A stretch of 64,000 nucleotides of DNA from Cylicocyclus nassatus (GCA_958299035.1 CATQJL010000305.1:34361733-34425732); one strand, 5' to 3'; positions 43,273 through 55,448 are shown, numbered from the stretch's first letter. Notes: a model not told the origin generated them from the sequence alone. Numbers and translations are program-made.

Positions 43273-44521
43273 CTAGCTGGCTTGCCCGGCTCCGCCGGGC
43301 CTGCCAGCTAGACCCGTGTACGTATGTTCCAAATAGAAAATTCCATTTCTGAACCGATCCGGACCAAACTTTGCACACATACACTTCGGGCCCCGGCGGG
43401 TGTCACAGTCCACTTTTCGTTATCGATCGATGTCGATTATACCGATTTTTATCGATCTTTTTTGCAGAGTTCACCTACAGGGCTAGGAGTTGGCACAGGG
43501 GGGAAGTGAGCATGGGGATTCCGAACACAATATTAGTTTTCAGAATTATCGATTACTTTTATTGATTTTATCGATTTTTTTGTAAATTTTGACCTGCGGG
43601 GCTGGGAGTTTGCACAGGGGGGTAATCGAGCATGCTGATTACGAACACAATATTAGTTTTCAGGATCGTCCATTACTTTTATCGATTTTATCGATTTTTT
43701 TTGTAAAGTTTGACCTGCGGGGCTGGGAGTTTGCACAGGGGAGTAATCGAGCATGCAGATTACGAATACAATATTAGTTTTCAAGATCGTCCATTACTTT
43801 TATCGATTTTATCGATTTTTTGAAAATTTGAGCTAGGGGGCTGGAATTTGGCACAGGGGTGTAATCGAGCATGCTGATCACCCCCCTTGGGGATGATCAG
43901 CATGCTCGATTACCCCCCTGCGCCAACTCCCAGCCCCCTAGCTCAAACTTTGCAAAAAAATCGATAAAATCGATAAAAGTAACCGATAATCCCGAAAACC
44001 AATATTGTATTCGGAATCCCCATGCTCGACTACCCCCCTGTGCGAACTCTCAGCCCCGTAGCTCAAACTTTGCAAAAAAATCGATAAAATCGATAAAAGT
44101 AATCGATAATCCTGAAAACCAATATTGTATTCGGAATCCCCATGCTCGATTACCCCCCTGTGCCAACTCCCACCCCCGTAGCTCAAACTTTGCAAAAAAA
44201 TCGATAAAATCGATAAAAGTAATCGATAATCCTGAAAACCAATATTGTATTCGGAATCCCCATGCTCGATTACCCCCCTGTGCCAACTCCCAGCCCCGTA
44301 GGTGAACTCAGCAAAAAAATCGATAAAAATCGATAAAATCGATATCGATCGATGACGAAAAGTAGCCTATGACACTCGCCGGGGCCCAAAGTGTATGTGT
44401 GCCAAGTTTGGTCCCGATCGGTTCAGAAATGGAATTTTCTATTCGGAACATACGTACATACAGACATACAGACAGACAGACATACAGACATACAAACAGA
44501 CATTCAGCTTTATATATAAGA
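43273..44521 (-). mobile_element. non-autonomous Helitron-like element with mirrored tandem repeats
   Basis: Read on the minus strand, the element starts TCTTATATATAAAGCTGAAT after a host A. It ends with a GC hairpin (CTGGCAGGCCCGGC, loop, GCCGGGCAAGCCAG) followed by CTAG and a host T. Known: Helitrons insert between A and T, begin TC and end in a hairpin plus CTRR. Inside, about 120-bp units (CCCCCTGTGCCAACTCCCAG, then CGATAAAATCGATAAAAGTA) run three to four times in one direction (43890-44310) and about three times in the opposite direction (43480-43880), meeting at a palindromic centre near 43885. Outer flanks also mirror each other (CCGATCCGGACCAAACTTTG near 43353 against its inverse near 44405). 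A GACA/TACA microsatellite sits near the 5' end. No Rep/helicase is present. Confidence 0.7.
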
Positions 44522-44549
44522 TAATCAACGATTCAAACATTTTTTTCAG

Positions 44550-46972
44550 AGTAAGACATTTCTTGATCTGCATGGCGCAGATTGAATCTTTATTGGTTAC
44601 TGCATTTGCTGAATCAGTACCTGCTGCTCTCTGTGGAGTTCTATTGGCATCTTTCTCGTGTGGTTTTGGTGAGACAACATATTTAGGGCTTATTCCAAGT
44701 TAATTAGTCGATGAGCTGCAAAGTCATCGAGAATTTGAAGAAATACTTTCAGGAACACGATCTCAACCTGGTCCTCCGGATCTGGGATGGCTGGCGTGGC
44801 TGCCACATTCGCCTATGCAGCACTGACTGACGTGAATCTACTGGCACTGACTCCTTCGAAAGCTATGCTGATCATGCTCATCGTTCCAAATTTGTTTACA
44901 ATTTCATAAGTTGGTCACGGATTGTGTTTTTTGCCCAAAACTAATATATCCTAATTTCAGATATTACATGTTGCTGGTGCGGGCACCAACCATTCCAGAA
45001 ATTAGTGCTTTCAAGCCCTCAACATGGCTGGTCTCAGAACCTTACAAGTACGCTTTCATCTCGTTTTTATATTTTCTAGAATCTCTCTCAATTATTTTTT
45101 AGACGAGATATCCAAGATTCAAGAGCATCCTCAGATCTTGAATACAAAATGGACAAATAGCAAAACAAACTAAAATTGATGCACAAAACAGACCTTTCAA
45201 CGAACAGCTTGTGATCATAAATGTGAGTGTTACTGCGCTTGCTACAAGCGTCCGTATTGTGCTGCTCAAATTTCCAGAATCTCATGAAATACATAGTTCC
45301 TTTTGGGACTGTTTACTTCATGCAATAATTCATCAAGCAAGGTTTGGTACGTTCTCAGCACTACTTGTCCTGTTATTCTTTCAATATCCAGCCATTTATT
45401 TATCCCGTCTTGTTGATGGTCAACCATGTTAAAGCGGTTAACACATGATCAACGAACTCAGCGGTCCTAGGACACTTACAAATTATAGCAATGAAGTTTT
45501 TTAGGCTGAACTCGTGGTGTTCGACTGCTCCCACGGTTTTGGGACCAGCTTAGCCTCGCAATAGCGATGGTATCAGGTGAGAGTGCATTCGACTTCTCAG
45601 CTTTTTGCTGCATCAAAAAAAAACCACATATCATAAAAGTTGAGTATGAATGTATGCAGTGGCAAATGGAGAAGAGAAGAAATTTTGTAAAAAATCTTAA
45701 AGTTCGAATAAGCTTGTAAAAAAAACTTCTCTCCATGCAAGGCCGCCCCCATGCCTTTTTTCTGAAATTTTCGGGGTTACACGACGCAAGAATTTTGGAA
45801 GCATCCCAGAATTTTTCCTGAATAAGTGACATATGTAGTAGGTAGGCGCTGACACCTTGTGAGTGGGAAAACTTGGAGGGAGAAAAGCCAAGATGAATGT
45901 TGGTTCGGCAAGAAAGTCCTCAGACATGCATTTGGATAAAATCTTTGTATCGCTATGGGACCAAGTGGGGCATGCTGCACATGTAGGATAGAGCGAAAAT
46001 TTAAGTCTCTACAAGACTTCAATCAGCAGGAACGTTGCCAGTCTTTCTTATAAAAATGCAAACGAATTCGGAAACCAAGTATTCGAAATCAACCCAAATC
46101 TTCGACTTTCACAAGCGTCATGACACTCTCACATTCTCAAAACTGTGGAAACCACATACTTACGCATATGTACAGGCTGCATGGAATTTGAGCTTGAATA
46201 ATGTAAAAAACAAGGTTGTTGAAAGTTGGCAAACTCCGTCCCATTGGTTCTGAAATCCTCTCATTTGCTCAGATATTACGCGCGCGAACAACTGCATTTT
46301 TTTCACTACTTTACATCTCCTTTACGGGAAAAAAGTGGATTTCCTCTAAAAATGTCCAACACTGATACAGAATTTGCAGAAAGTTCCCATGCGCATTTTC
46401 ACAAGTATGTCCTCACGTCAAAAAATAGTTTTTCTATTAAAAATCAACCGAAAATCAAGGGAAGCTGCCAAGTCAGAGGTGTATACGTTTATTCTTCATA
46501 GTGATGCTTCAGGTGTGCTATCATATTGGAGTGTTTATATCACGCTCATCTACTAACGTGGTAACACTGAATCTGCTTTGCCTCTCGCTTACTGCCATTA
46601 TTCAGGTATTTTCCTTTTTTAAAAAGTTTATTGAATTTAGCCAATTTCTTGGTTCTAGACTTCTTTTGCCACCATATTCTTCTTCACTGCCATATATGCT
46701 TTTATTCCACACTTTGGTATCGTCGCCTTCATGATGTTCACAGTAGGTATCATCGGAGGAGCTAACTATGCAAACACATTCTACCACATCCACAGAAAGG
46801 TGAGCGAAATAAAATCATTTGATTTAGACTATCATCTCGTTTTGCAGGTGGATCCCACAATTCGCGAATTTGCCCTATACGGTTACTTTTGCCGACACCA
46901 TCGGAATCCTTGCAGCGGCCCTCGCAGCTATACCACTACATAAGGATTTGCGAGATGCAGTGGTTCGGCTAA
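44550..46972 (+). pseudogene. CLN3/battenin second copy, decaying
   Basis: Recognisable CLN3 exons: about 44550-44697 (AALCGVLLASFSCGFGETTY), 44753-44890 (NTISTWSSGSGMAGVAATFA), 44961-45047 (YYMLLVRAPTIPE), 46502-46605 (VCYHIGVFISRSS), 46659-46799 (IIGGANYANTFYHIH) and 46848-46972. Against copy 1 the last exon has a 2-bp loss (CTATCGACGG to CTATACGG) and a later 1-bp gain, so the C-terminus is out of frame. The exon at 44753 runs into TAA where a donor is expected. The exon encoding the segment between 45047 and 46502 was not found. Upstream, the next sequence is the Helitron-like element, 28 bp from the first exon here. Inference: this copy is non-functional or makes only a truncated product. 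Confidence 0.75.
45048..46446. other. CLN3 copy 2 intron, no missing exon found
   Basis: No sequence for the expected conserved membrane segment of CLN3 could be found. A fragment at about 45715-45830 resembles the inner part of the hAT-type MITE family. A 72-residue frame at 46035-46253 is not CLN3-like. Confidence 0.4.
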
Positions 46973-48112
46973 AGAACTGCAGCTTATTTGGGAAATTACA
47001 CGGTCTGTACCGTTATACTCTGCTAAACTCCAGCAGAGTATGGACTGTTCTATGATAGACGACTGTTGGCTGAGTCTCAAGTACTGTAATCGACTCATAC
47101 CAACACGAAAATGTTTCGTAACTGATTTCTATGTTCATACTGTTTCTTTGTTGTTCTTCCTTATTGACGCGAGCATTAAGTATCTCGCTTTTTTTGAGAA
47201 TTTTCTCCTCGCTTCTCCTATTCCTTTTCTTCCGAGTCTTGCGCAAGCAAGTCAAATAAAACCATTCCAATGCTTTGAACCTCTACAATCTCTGGGACTC
47301 TTTTGCAGAGACTATTGAAGACTGTATACTTCATGCCATAATGCATGAGGAGTTTTCTAACAGGTCCTCCTCTACTCACATTCAAGCACTAGAAAGATGT
47401 AAAGGAAGAGCTACTTGGCATTTTGAAACAATAATGATGCAATCTTCTTTTTGAGTCTTAGACGCATGTCAAATCGCTTGCGGACGAGATGTAATATCGC
47501 CTATGTGGTGCCCGATCAAGAGTCAATAAATTGTGTTAAACAAACAATTTTGTTGAACACATTTTTCAACCTCTACAGCTTAGCCTTTGACACCCACTAA
47601 TGAATTAAACTTGTAGCTATCAAATCTTTACCCATTACCTATACGTAAGACCCGATAGGCGTAAACATGAGTGATTTTGTACTTTCGTAACCTAATTGTC
47701 AAAGGTAGAGGACCAAACATATTTAGATAGTTATTGAGATTCCAAAAATTTTACTGACTCTTTTTCTACAAACTCTTGCATTAAGTATGGGTCCTACACA
47801 GTTTCTACTTCATGTTTATGGTAAAACCTTTTGAATGTTTTTCACTTTCACAAACAGCTGGTTGGCAAACACAAAAGAAAGTCTTTGTTTAATCAGAGAT
47901 ATTTTATTCAAGAAACTACGACGAAATTTAAAAGCGTTAACATCTTCACATCGAGGTTAGACCATTGAAAATTACCCACATAGGACTAGCAAGCTGAGAA
48001 GTAATCTTCCCCAATCTTGAAGCTAAATCAGTTTTGGAAGGTTAGCGCAATGGGGATTGTGGCAATGTATATGAATATACTAAGAGAGCCCGCATGACGT
48101 GCGCAAACCGCT
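46447..48112 (+). repeat. segmental duplication, copy 2 (partner 1-1927)
   Basis: Direct-orientation copy of the left end of the window. It lacks the MITE found at 1220-1436 and reads through its target TA. Divergence is low in exons and clearly higher in the distal flank, with several small deletions. Confidence 0.85.
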
Positions 48113-48123
48113 TTGTCTTGCAG

Positions 48124-48377
48124 ATCTTACGAAATTTATAACAATCCGACGATTAATGTATATCTACCATATACCGTCAAATACATGCCTGCTTCTGCTT
48201 ATTTATTGAATCCAACTATGAAAACATTTGGGTGTCTAACAACAGTGCTATTGAATGGCTCTGGAAAGGGAGGCGTCTGTATTGTTTTCTCAACGATGCA
48301 GTGGCATGATATGTACGGTCGTGTCGCTAGTCTGCTTCTGCAATTGGGTGCGATTACGGTGGGCATTTTTGCTGCAA
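48124..48377 (+). pseudogene. transporter-like internal exon (possible SLC22/MFS)
   Basis: It is bounded by an acceptor (TTGTCTTGCAG) and a donor (GTAGAT) and is open throughout: EIYNNPTINVYLPYTVKYMP, then MKTFGCLTTVLLNGSGKGGV, CIVFSTMQWHDMYGRVASLL and LQLGAITVGIFAAS. It has hydrophobic helices split by a charged WHDMYGR loop, as in MFS organic-ion transporters, although the usual P-T in that loop is missing. No flanking exons were found. A relative lies on the minus strand at 34.7 kb. It starts 11 bp after the duplicated segment ends. Whether it belongs to a working gene cannot be told. Confidence 0.35.
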
Positions 48378-48778
48378 GTAGATGTTGATAACCAGTGGAA
48401 CTTTGCAAGAAGTCACTTCGCCACACTACGTTCATTCAGAAATTAGAATTATATTAAAACAAGACAATTTCTATTATCCAAAGCAAGGATATTTTTCTAG
48501 AAATTTTTCGCGTCCAGAGGTTAGAGAAACTAACAATGATTGTGCGAAAAAAAATCACAAAAAGTCTCAGTTATTTTCTTCCGTCAAAAATCATTGATTG
48601 CTGTTTTTGTTCTCGATTTGGGCATACGGAGCACTTAGACGTCCACATAAAAAACTACACTATCTAGAACACAAAGTTGTTCCAAACAAGATTAGCTGGT
48701 CCTAGTTCCCCTCGATTCTTGCTAAGAACCATGATGGAACATCCCAATTATTTTCAACATTTCACAGTCCCTATCCTT

Positions 48779-49373
48779 CAGTGGCGTACCGAGGGAGAGG
48801 GAGGAAGGGCGCTTTTATTCCACCCGTGTTCGGGTGTCGTGAAATTTTTGAAAGTTACTTACATGATTTATAAAATTGTGCGAATGACTTGTTCAAACTT
48901 GTAAATAATTAAAAGATTTTTAAAATTTTTTAAAAATTCATTTCAGCCTTATAAAAAAACGAGCCGGCATTCCGAGTCCCACCCCGGTTTCGAGCCAGTC
49001 CATCGTGCTTGACCTCTCATGCAGCGAAACTTATCGTCCTTTTGATTGCGACTCGTCTTGGGTTCGCTTCCTACCGTCTTTTTGATGTTTTGATAGCCAG
49101 CAGATCAAAATGAGCTTCGCCGCTCATCCTTCATGACTATGGGGAATGTGCACACACACAAGTTTTCTGCTTCATATATATAGAGATTCTTGGGGGGCGT
49201 GACTGACGCGACGCCTCCTTTTTCTGAAATTTCGGGATTACGTGTCCGCGAAAATTTTGGAGAGCATACCGAAAAATTTTCTGTAGTGCGTGGCTAACAC
49301 CATGCACCTTCATTAAAAATTTTCTTTGTCTCCCCCCCCCCCTGAGCCGAAATCGTGGGCACGCCACTTTCAT
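48779..49373. mobile_element. hAT-type MITE with a nested insertion
   Basis: The left end CAGTGGCGTACCGAGGGAG and right end CGTGGGCACGCCACT match the family. Inside, from about 48960 to 49190, unrelated sequence interrupts it. That insert ends, read on the minus strand, with TCTCTATATATATGAAGCAG, which resembles the 5' end of the Helitron-like element at 44521. The conserved body (AGTGCGTGGCTAACACCATG) resumes after it. The target duplication is not clear. Confidence 0.6.
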
Positions 49374-50010
49374 TCCTATATGCCAACTCCGTGGCAACTG
49401 TAACTTCATAACCAGCGTAAAATATAATTATCATCAGCTTCTTATCTTGACGTTAGAGATGATAAAAAATTAATAGATAAGAGTATCAAACTAAATCTTA
49501 CCTCCGTAATTAGCATGCTCACTTATCTCCGCCACTCACTCTCAGCGATCCAGTTTGATAAAATCGATAAAATCGATAATTTGTAAAAGACTGTTACTAC
49601 ATAGTTATTACACCTTTCTTTCTTCTCCTATTTACAACTTCCGGCTCCATTACTGAAAACTCAAATTGATAAAAAATAGTTTTAAAATTTGCCTCTCCTC
49701 GAAGTGCATGCGTGCAAGCTTTTGATCGACCGGAACTTCCACACAAGAAACTAGCCTTCGGCAATATTTTGTGGAAAGCGCTACAGAAAATTTTATTCAA
49801 GGTGGAGTCAAATTCTTGCGGCATTTACGACGCTCAAGTTTCTTCGATGGTAAGCTAGGGTTTTTATTTTTCGTATTTATTTTATATTTTATTTACACGC
49901 ACACGTCGTAAAGCGCGAATCGGAAAACCCGTATTAGATGGGTAGACAATGGCCTGATAGGTCCCCTAATGAATTCCCTGAGAATTAAGTCTTTGATGAG
50001 ACACTGCCTT
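49374..50010. other. no gene seen; short Helitron-like fragments
   Basis: GATAAAATCGATAAAATCGATA at about 49558 echoes the tandem units of the 43.3-44.5 kb element. Frames here have no recognisable features. Confidence 0.4.
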
Positions 50011-50499
50011 TCAGTACGAAATTCTTGTAAAAAGTAGGAAAAAAACTTGAGCTTCAACCCGATACCATTCTCTCTCGTTTGCTCGCTCCAAAAACCTATG
50101 CGTAAAACTACCTGACACTTTGCAGCTTTCAAAACTCTTGCTAACTTCTTTGTTGAAAATGAAATAGGTCCAAGGATGTATACGTGATAAAATGACGTTT
50201 GTAGACAACCAAACGGCACAAAATATGACTCCTGAAAGGAGTTAGTTTTCTAAGTGCTGAAAAAGTAATAGTAGAGACTACCGATGCACATCTTGGTACA
50301 CAGCGGGCTAAGTGGAATGCAGATAATACCACAAGAGCTGTCACTGAGCCACTAATTTGAGCAGTAAGCCGAGTGAGTTGCCTCCTTTTCCTAAGCCTCA
50401 CAATTTCGAAACTATCAGGCTGGTTCAAGAATTCTGTCGCACTCATTTTCAAATCGAAACTTCTTCCATTCCTGATAGCCTTGCATGGAATTAATATTA

Positions 50500-51579
50500 T
50501 TATTAGGGTGTCTCATAATTTTTTACGTTTTTAGCCTCGTGGGGCACCTACAAAGGAGTCAAATCATAACCGTACTTCTGTATGTATGAGCTATATGGTC
50601 ACATGGTGGGAGAAGCTCAGGACGTCTAGAGGCGGAGTTTGCCATTTTGATCCATTTATTTCTTTCTTTATTTCTAGCTAAGGAAAACACAGAAAGGTTT
50701 ACAATTGCATGTCGATGTGTCAAGCATATGCTGGGTTAAATAGGGAATTCTTAAGATATCTTGGGGCGGAGACACGATTTTTAAAAGTTCGAAATTATCA
50801 GTTCAAATTATCAATTAATTTCGACTGCCATCAAATTTCAGCTCAATTTCACGTGGATTACGATTTGGTCAGACTCTAGACAGCCATCATGTTCAAGCCA
50901 CATCAATTGATGGAAAGATACAAAAAGACGACTGTTGTAGTAAAAACGGTAAAAAATTATGAAAAACTCCTATAGAAAGAGTAAATCATGTACTTTCTTT
51001 GTACTTTCTTGACACATTACACTGTGACAAAGCTTGACTGCAAGAAAATTAGAAATGAAAATTACTTGCGGTTCAGTGACTTCAAGCAAGCGCTTTAAGA
51101 ATTTAAAAACGTCAAGTAAAATTCGCATTTGGTGTCATAAGTTTTCTGGCTTTTTTGGCTAGCGAAGGAAGCCTTTTAATTCGAATTAGCCTTTCCACAC
51201 GACACCTTTACCAATTTTGTAGAGATGAACGATGATTTCAGATCTGTCTCAATCGTTACAGTTTTTGCTTTGAAAAATTGAATGCGCAAATGCAACGAGA
51301 TCAAAATCGTCCAGATTTGCTCAAATGATCAGATGTAAACTATCGGAGCACCATTCAATGATTACCTTCTGTCTGAAACCCTCATACTCTTTCTAATACT
51401 ATGATGCTAAACTATACTATCAGGATTGGAAGAAGTTACAGTCGTTTTAAATTGTGCGACTGAACTTTCGGAACAACCTAGTTTATGTAAATATCTACTG
51501 CAAAACTTCATTTAGCTGATTTACAAGCAACCTGCTACACATATAAAAGGTTAAAAGACGCACGTTTTTGAAAACATAC
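50500..51579. other. no exon found in this part of the chemoreceptor B intron
   Basis: The TM5 exon of B should lie in this direction, but no homologue of the A exon at 19793 could be recognised. No repeat structure is evident. Confidence 0.35.
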
Positions 51580-51794
51580 TGTTGTAGCGTCCCTTATATT
51601 GGAACTTGCTCGCTCACTATAGGCTAGGTCCATATGGTCTCTGTGGTTGCGGCGTATCCGCCGCACCTTGATATATTTGTGTGTGTTGTTCTTTAGTTAT
51701 TCCCAGTGAACCCTCGGCATGTACGCCGATAGGCAGAGGGGGAACTCTTGTGTTTTTCTAATAAATCGTCAACGGCTCAACGCGTTCCACAACA
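51580..51794 (+). repeat. 5' LTR of Ty3/Gypsy copy 2
   Basis: 215 bp. It carries TAGCGTCCC where the other LTRs have TAGAGCCGTCCC, and ends TTCCACAACA. Confidence 0.85.
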
Positions 51795-54413
51795 ACTGGC
51801 GATCAGGATCAAGGACAAGAAGAACTCCACCACCACCAACCAAGGACGAGAAGAAGCTCCATCGCCGACCAAGGAGAAGAAGCCTGCAATCAACTTCAAG
51901 GACTTCTCCAGATATAAGTTACATTTGAGGAATCGATCGACGAGAGGGAAGAAATCTCGTTGTAGCTGCGGAGCCATGCCGAAGATCGCAGAAGAACGGC
52001 ATGCGGATCTGGAGAAGGTCCTCAACGTCATGATGGAGCAGATGCGGCTTCAACAAGAAGAAGTTCGGATTCAGATGCAAGCCCAGCAAGAACAAGTGCA
52101 GATGCAGCTGCAAGCTCAGCAAGAGCAAATGAGGACGCTGATCTCCGCTCTGGCCAGTAATCAGGGAGCCGTCCAAAACACCAGCAAGGATCAGTACGAT
52201 CAGCTGAGTAAGGACGTGCAAAGGTTCGTCTCAGACGAAGAGACAGGTAACACCTTTGCGTACTGGTATGGCAGGTACGGACCAGTTATACGCGACTCCC
52301 AGCTTTCGGATCAGAAGAAGCGCGACTTGATCCTAATGAAGCTGATGAAGAAGCATACCGGAAGTATGCTGATGAGGTCTTGGCGCAACCGAGCGACTTG
52401 GATTTCGACACCACCGTCGCGAATCTCCAGAAGCTGTTCGCCTCCAAGAAGACGCTCATCAGGAGACGGTATGAGTGCCTGAGGATAACCTGCCCTCCGC
52501 TTACTCCAGCGTACGTACCATTTCGCGAGTACGCCAATACCATCAAGCGGATGGAAGAGGATGCCCGGCTTAAGGAGGTCGATTACACGGCAATGAAGAC
52601 GCTGCAATTCGTAGCAGGTCTTCAAGATCCCTCACTCAGGGAAGTTCGCCTTCGGATGGTCCGTCGACTAGACGCTCACAGGGACGAAGCACCGTTGACA
52701 ATCGAGGACCTAGTTGCGGAATGTGAAAATTTCACTGCTTTGAAAATGGATAACACGGACATGGAAGGCACGCGCGACATCCATGCAGTGTGAAAAAAGA
52801 AGGTAAATTGCTTCATCTGCGGAGGGCCACATTTCAGAAGAGAGTGCCCTCAATCTGGCAGCACTGGTCGGAAGAAGCGACGGAAGACAGGTGCAAAACA
52901 CTCTAGTCGCAAAGGACAGTGCAAGAATGTGGTCGCATTCGACACCGAGTGCGCGCGGACCTACCTCGACGTCATAGTTAGAGGATGTAATCTCAAGCTC
53001 CAGCTGGATACGGGCGCGGACATAACCCTGATATCGCGTAGAGCTTGGAAGAGGATGGGCTTCCCTCCTCTGGAAACCTGTATTATGCCAGTTAAAACTG
53101 CAGGCGGAACGTCGATGCAGATTTACGGTAAATTTCAAACGATTTCTCAGTAAAAGATCGACATACAGGGAAGATGGTTCATGGAAAGGGCACATGCTAC
53201 GTCACCGAAGGCTCAAATCTACTTGGACTGGAATGGTGCATCTAGCTGCCGGCATACAAGAAGCTGAAGGACAACTACCATTGCAGAAAGGTGACTAGCA
53301 TAAAGAAAATCCGAGCCGATGTGGTCGCCGACTTGAAGAAGAAGCATGGGGAAGTCTTCGACAGCGACCTAGGAAAGTGCACGAAGAGTAAGGGCATCAA
53401 CAGAGACATCGAGGACTCAGTGCGCCGCTGTAGGGATTGTCAAGAAGCCTCCAAAATGCCAGTGAAGACGTTGCTGCATTCATGGAAAGTGGAAGATAAA
53501 CCATGAAATCGACTTCACATTGACTATGCAGGGCCGCTGAATGGTAATATGTATCTCGTAGTGGTTGACGCTTACTCGAAATGGCCAGAAGTTTTTGAGA
53601 CGCCTTCATCGTCAACTACAGCTACTCTGAGAAAACTGATCTCTATTCGCTCGATTTGGAAATCCGCAAGTGATCGTGTCGGATAATGGGACTCACTTCA
53701 CAGCAAGGGAGTTTCAAGACTTCTGTAAAGAGAGAGGATTCAAGCATATGCGTGCACCACCATTCCATCCGCAATCAAATGGACAAGCGGAGAGGTTTGC
53801 GGACATCTTCAAAAGGACTTTCCAGAAATTAAGAAGGGAGGAACGGCAGAGAAGCTTGCGGAGTTTCTGCAGTCTTACCGACGGACGCCTTGTACATCTG
53901 CTCCAGGACAACCTTCGCCTGCCGAGCTGCTCCTAGGACGTCAGATAAGGACACCACTGTCGCTGCTAAATGAAGACTCCAAAGAAGAAGGAATGGGCAG
54001 TAAATTTATGGAGGAGCAGTTCAACCGCCGTCACGGAGCACGAAAGAAATCGTACCAGCCACCAGAAGCCTTGTGGGTACGTGATTTTCGCTCTGGATGT
54101 GAAAAATGGATTCCAGCACGAGTGAAGAAACGTTATGGAGAAGCGCTATATGGCGTGCTTACGGAAGACGGTCAGTTATGGAGACGACATGCGAACCAGA
54201 TGCGCCGCGCGGCAAGTATGAATCGACATCATGACTCAACACAGTCCATCCCCGACGAATGCCGACGTAACAATGTATGGATGCTACTAAACACCAAGCC
54301 ACCTCGATTACGTCACCGACATCAACCAGACCAAGTCGCCATCGTCGCCCACCAGAACGTCTAAAAGTAGATCCTTGTTGTAAGATGTACCGTTGTTCAT
54401 CTTAGGAGGGAGG

Positions 54414-54632
54414 TGTTGTAGAGCCGTCCCTTATATTGGAACTTGCTCGCTCACTATAGGCTAGGTCGATATGGTCTCTGTGGTTGCGGCGTATCCGCCG
54501 CACCTTGATATATTTGTGTGTGTTGTTCTTTAGTTATTCCTAGTGAACCCTCGGCATGTACGCCGATAGGCAGAGGGGGGAACTCTTGTGTTTTTCTAAT
54601 AAATCGTCAACGGCTCAACTCATTCCACAACA
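54414..54632 (+). repeat. 3' LTR of Ty3/Gypsy copy 2
   Basis: 219 bp. It differs from its 5' partner at several sites, including one extra G in the G run and ACTCATTCC in place of ACGCGTTCC. It is followed by the target duplication CATAC. Confidence 0.85.
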
Positions 54633-55372
54633 CATACCTTATTGCACATTTTCTAACTCGAATGAGTATAAGTACATAACACTGATATGATAGCACACAT
54701 AAAAAGCGTCAGATTGAAAGCCTAAAAAGGGGCATTGGTAAAGCTTTAAGAACCTCTTCTGCGCAATGTCCTGAAGTGTGAGAAGTAAGACGTTTTTATA
54801 AGCTATATAAAGAAATGTAATCTAGTTCTTCACTCTTTTTCAACAAACACCGATGTTTCATCGAATAGTACCACCGACCGTTGAAGACTGATGCGTTGAA
54901 GACTGTACACATGTTCAACTCTCAGCCACGTCGGAAAACGATTGGAACCTAATGTTTCATATAGTGCGGCTGTCACGCACAGACGACTCTGTAACTTTAC
55001 AGGAGTGTACTGTAGGATTTCGATGCCATTTCTGAATTGCGCTCGTGAACAAAGCTCTACGGTATCTTAAGCTAAGGGCAGTCTCTATAATGAACGTGTT
55101 TGACGGCAGTAGTGTCTCACTGAAAATTGGTTATCGGAATTTTTGCATTTTCGAATGCTTTCGACCTGTAATCCAATGCGGGCTCGAAATCGCGTGGAAA
55201 GTACGAGAACCTTGTTTTTGAAGGAAGGTCCGTCAAGGAAGCAACGCGAACTAGTTGTGACTTCTCACTTCAGGCTGCCACAGCAGCAGCAACGCCTTGA
55301 AAATGGACGACAAGTGGAGCAACATGTTGAACACCTAAGGGGGAAACCGAAGTTTTAGTTTAGTTTTAGTTT

Positions 55373-55422
55373 AGTTTACAAAGCGTGATTTGTCCATTGG
55401 GCCAAATCACGCTTTGTAAACT
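55373..55422. repeat. perfect 20-bp-arm hairpin
   Basis: AGTTTACAAAGCGTGATTTG is followed by a 10-base loop TCCATTGGGC and the exact reverse complement. TTTTAGTTTAG repeats precede it. It is not T-tailed like a terminator, and no host element is known. Confidence 0.7.
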
Positions 55423-55448
55423 ACTTCAAATGCAAAATATTGGCGTAG

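Larger units (their letters stand above)
51580..54632 (+). mobile_element. Ty3/Gypsy deletion derivative lacking reverse transcriptase and RNase H
   Basis: LTRs at 51580-51794 and 54414-54632 differ by several substitutions and small indels. A 5-bp target duplication CATAC flanks them (51575-51579 and 54633-54637). The body is the same family as 21022-25982, but sequence equivalent to about 23072-24740 is missing: the frame passes from KCTKSK straight to GINRDIEDSVRRC. Gag and protease (52380-53153: LDTGADITLIS) and integrase pieces (53670-54364: IVSDNGTHFT) remain, broken by stops and frameshifts (for example TGA at 52792). A gag-like start MPKIAEERH is at 51976. It cannot encode its own cDNA synthesis. 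Confidence 0.9.

Noticed and set aside
43871..44305. 144-residue repeat protein (NPHARLPPCANSQPRSSNFAK units)
   Set aside because: Translation of the tandem units in the Helitron-like element. The inverse units give a different repeat protein on the other strand.
49597..49824. Minus frame with an ATG and moderate length (75 residues)
   Set aside because: No domain or splice context, and it overlaps AT-rich sequence near Helitron-like fragments.
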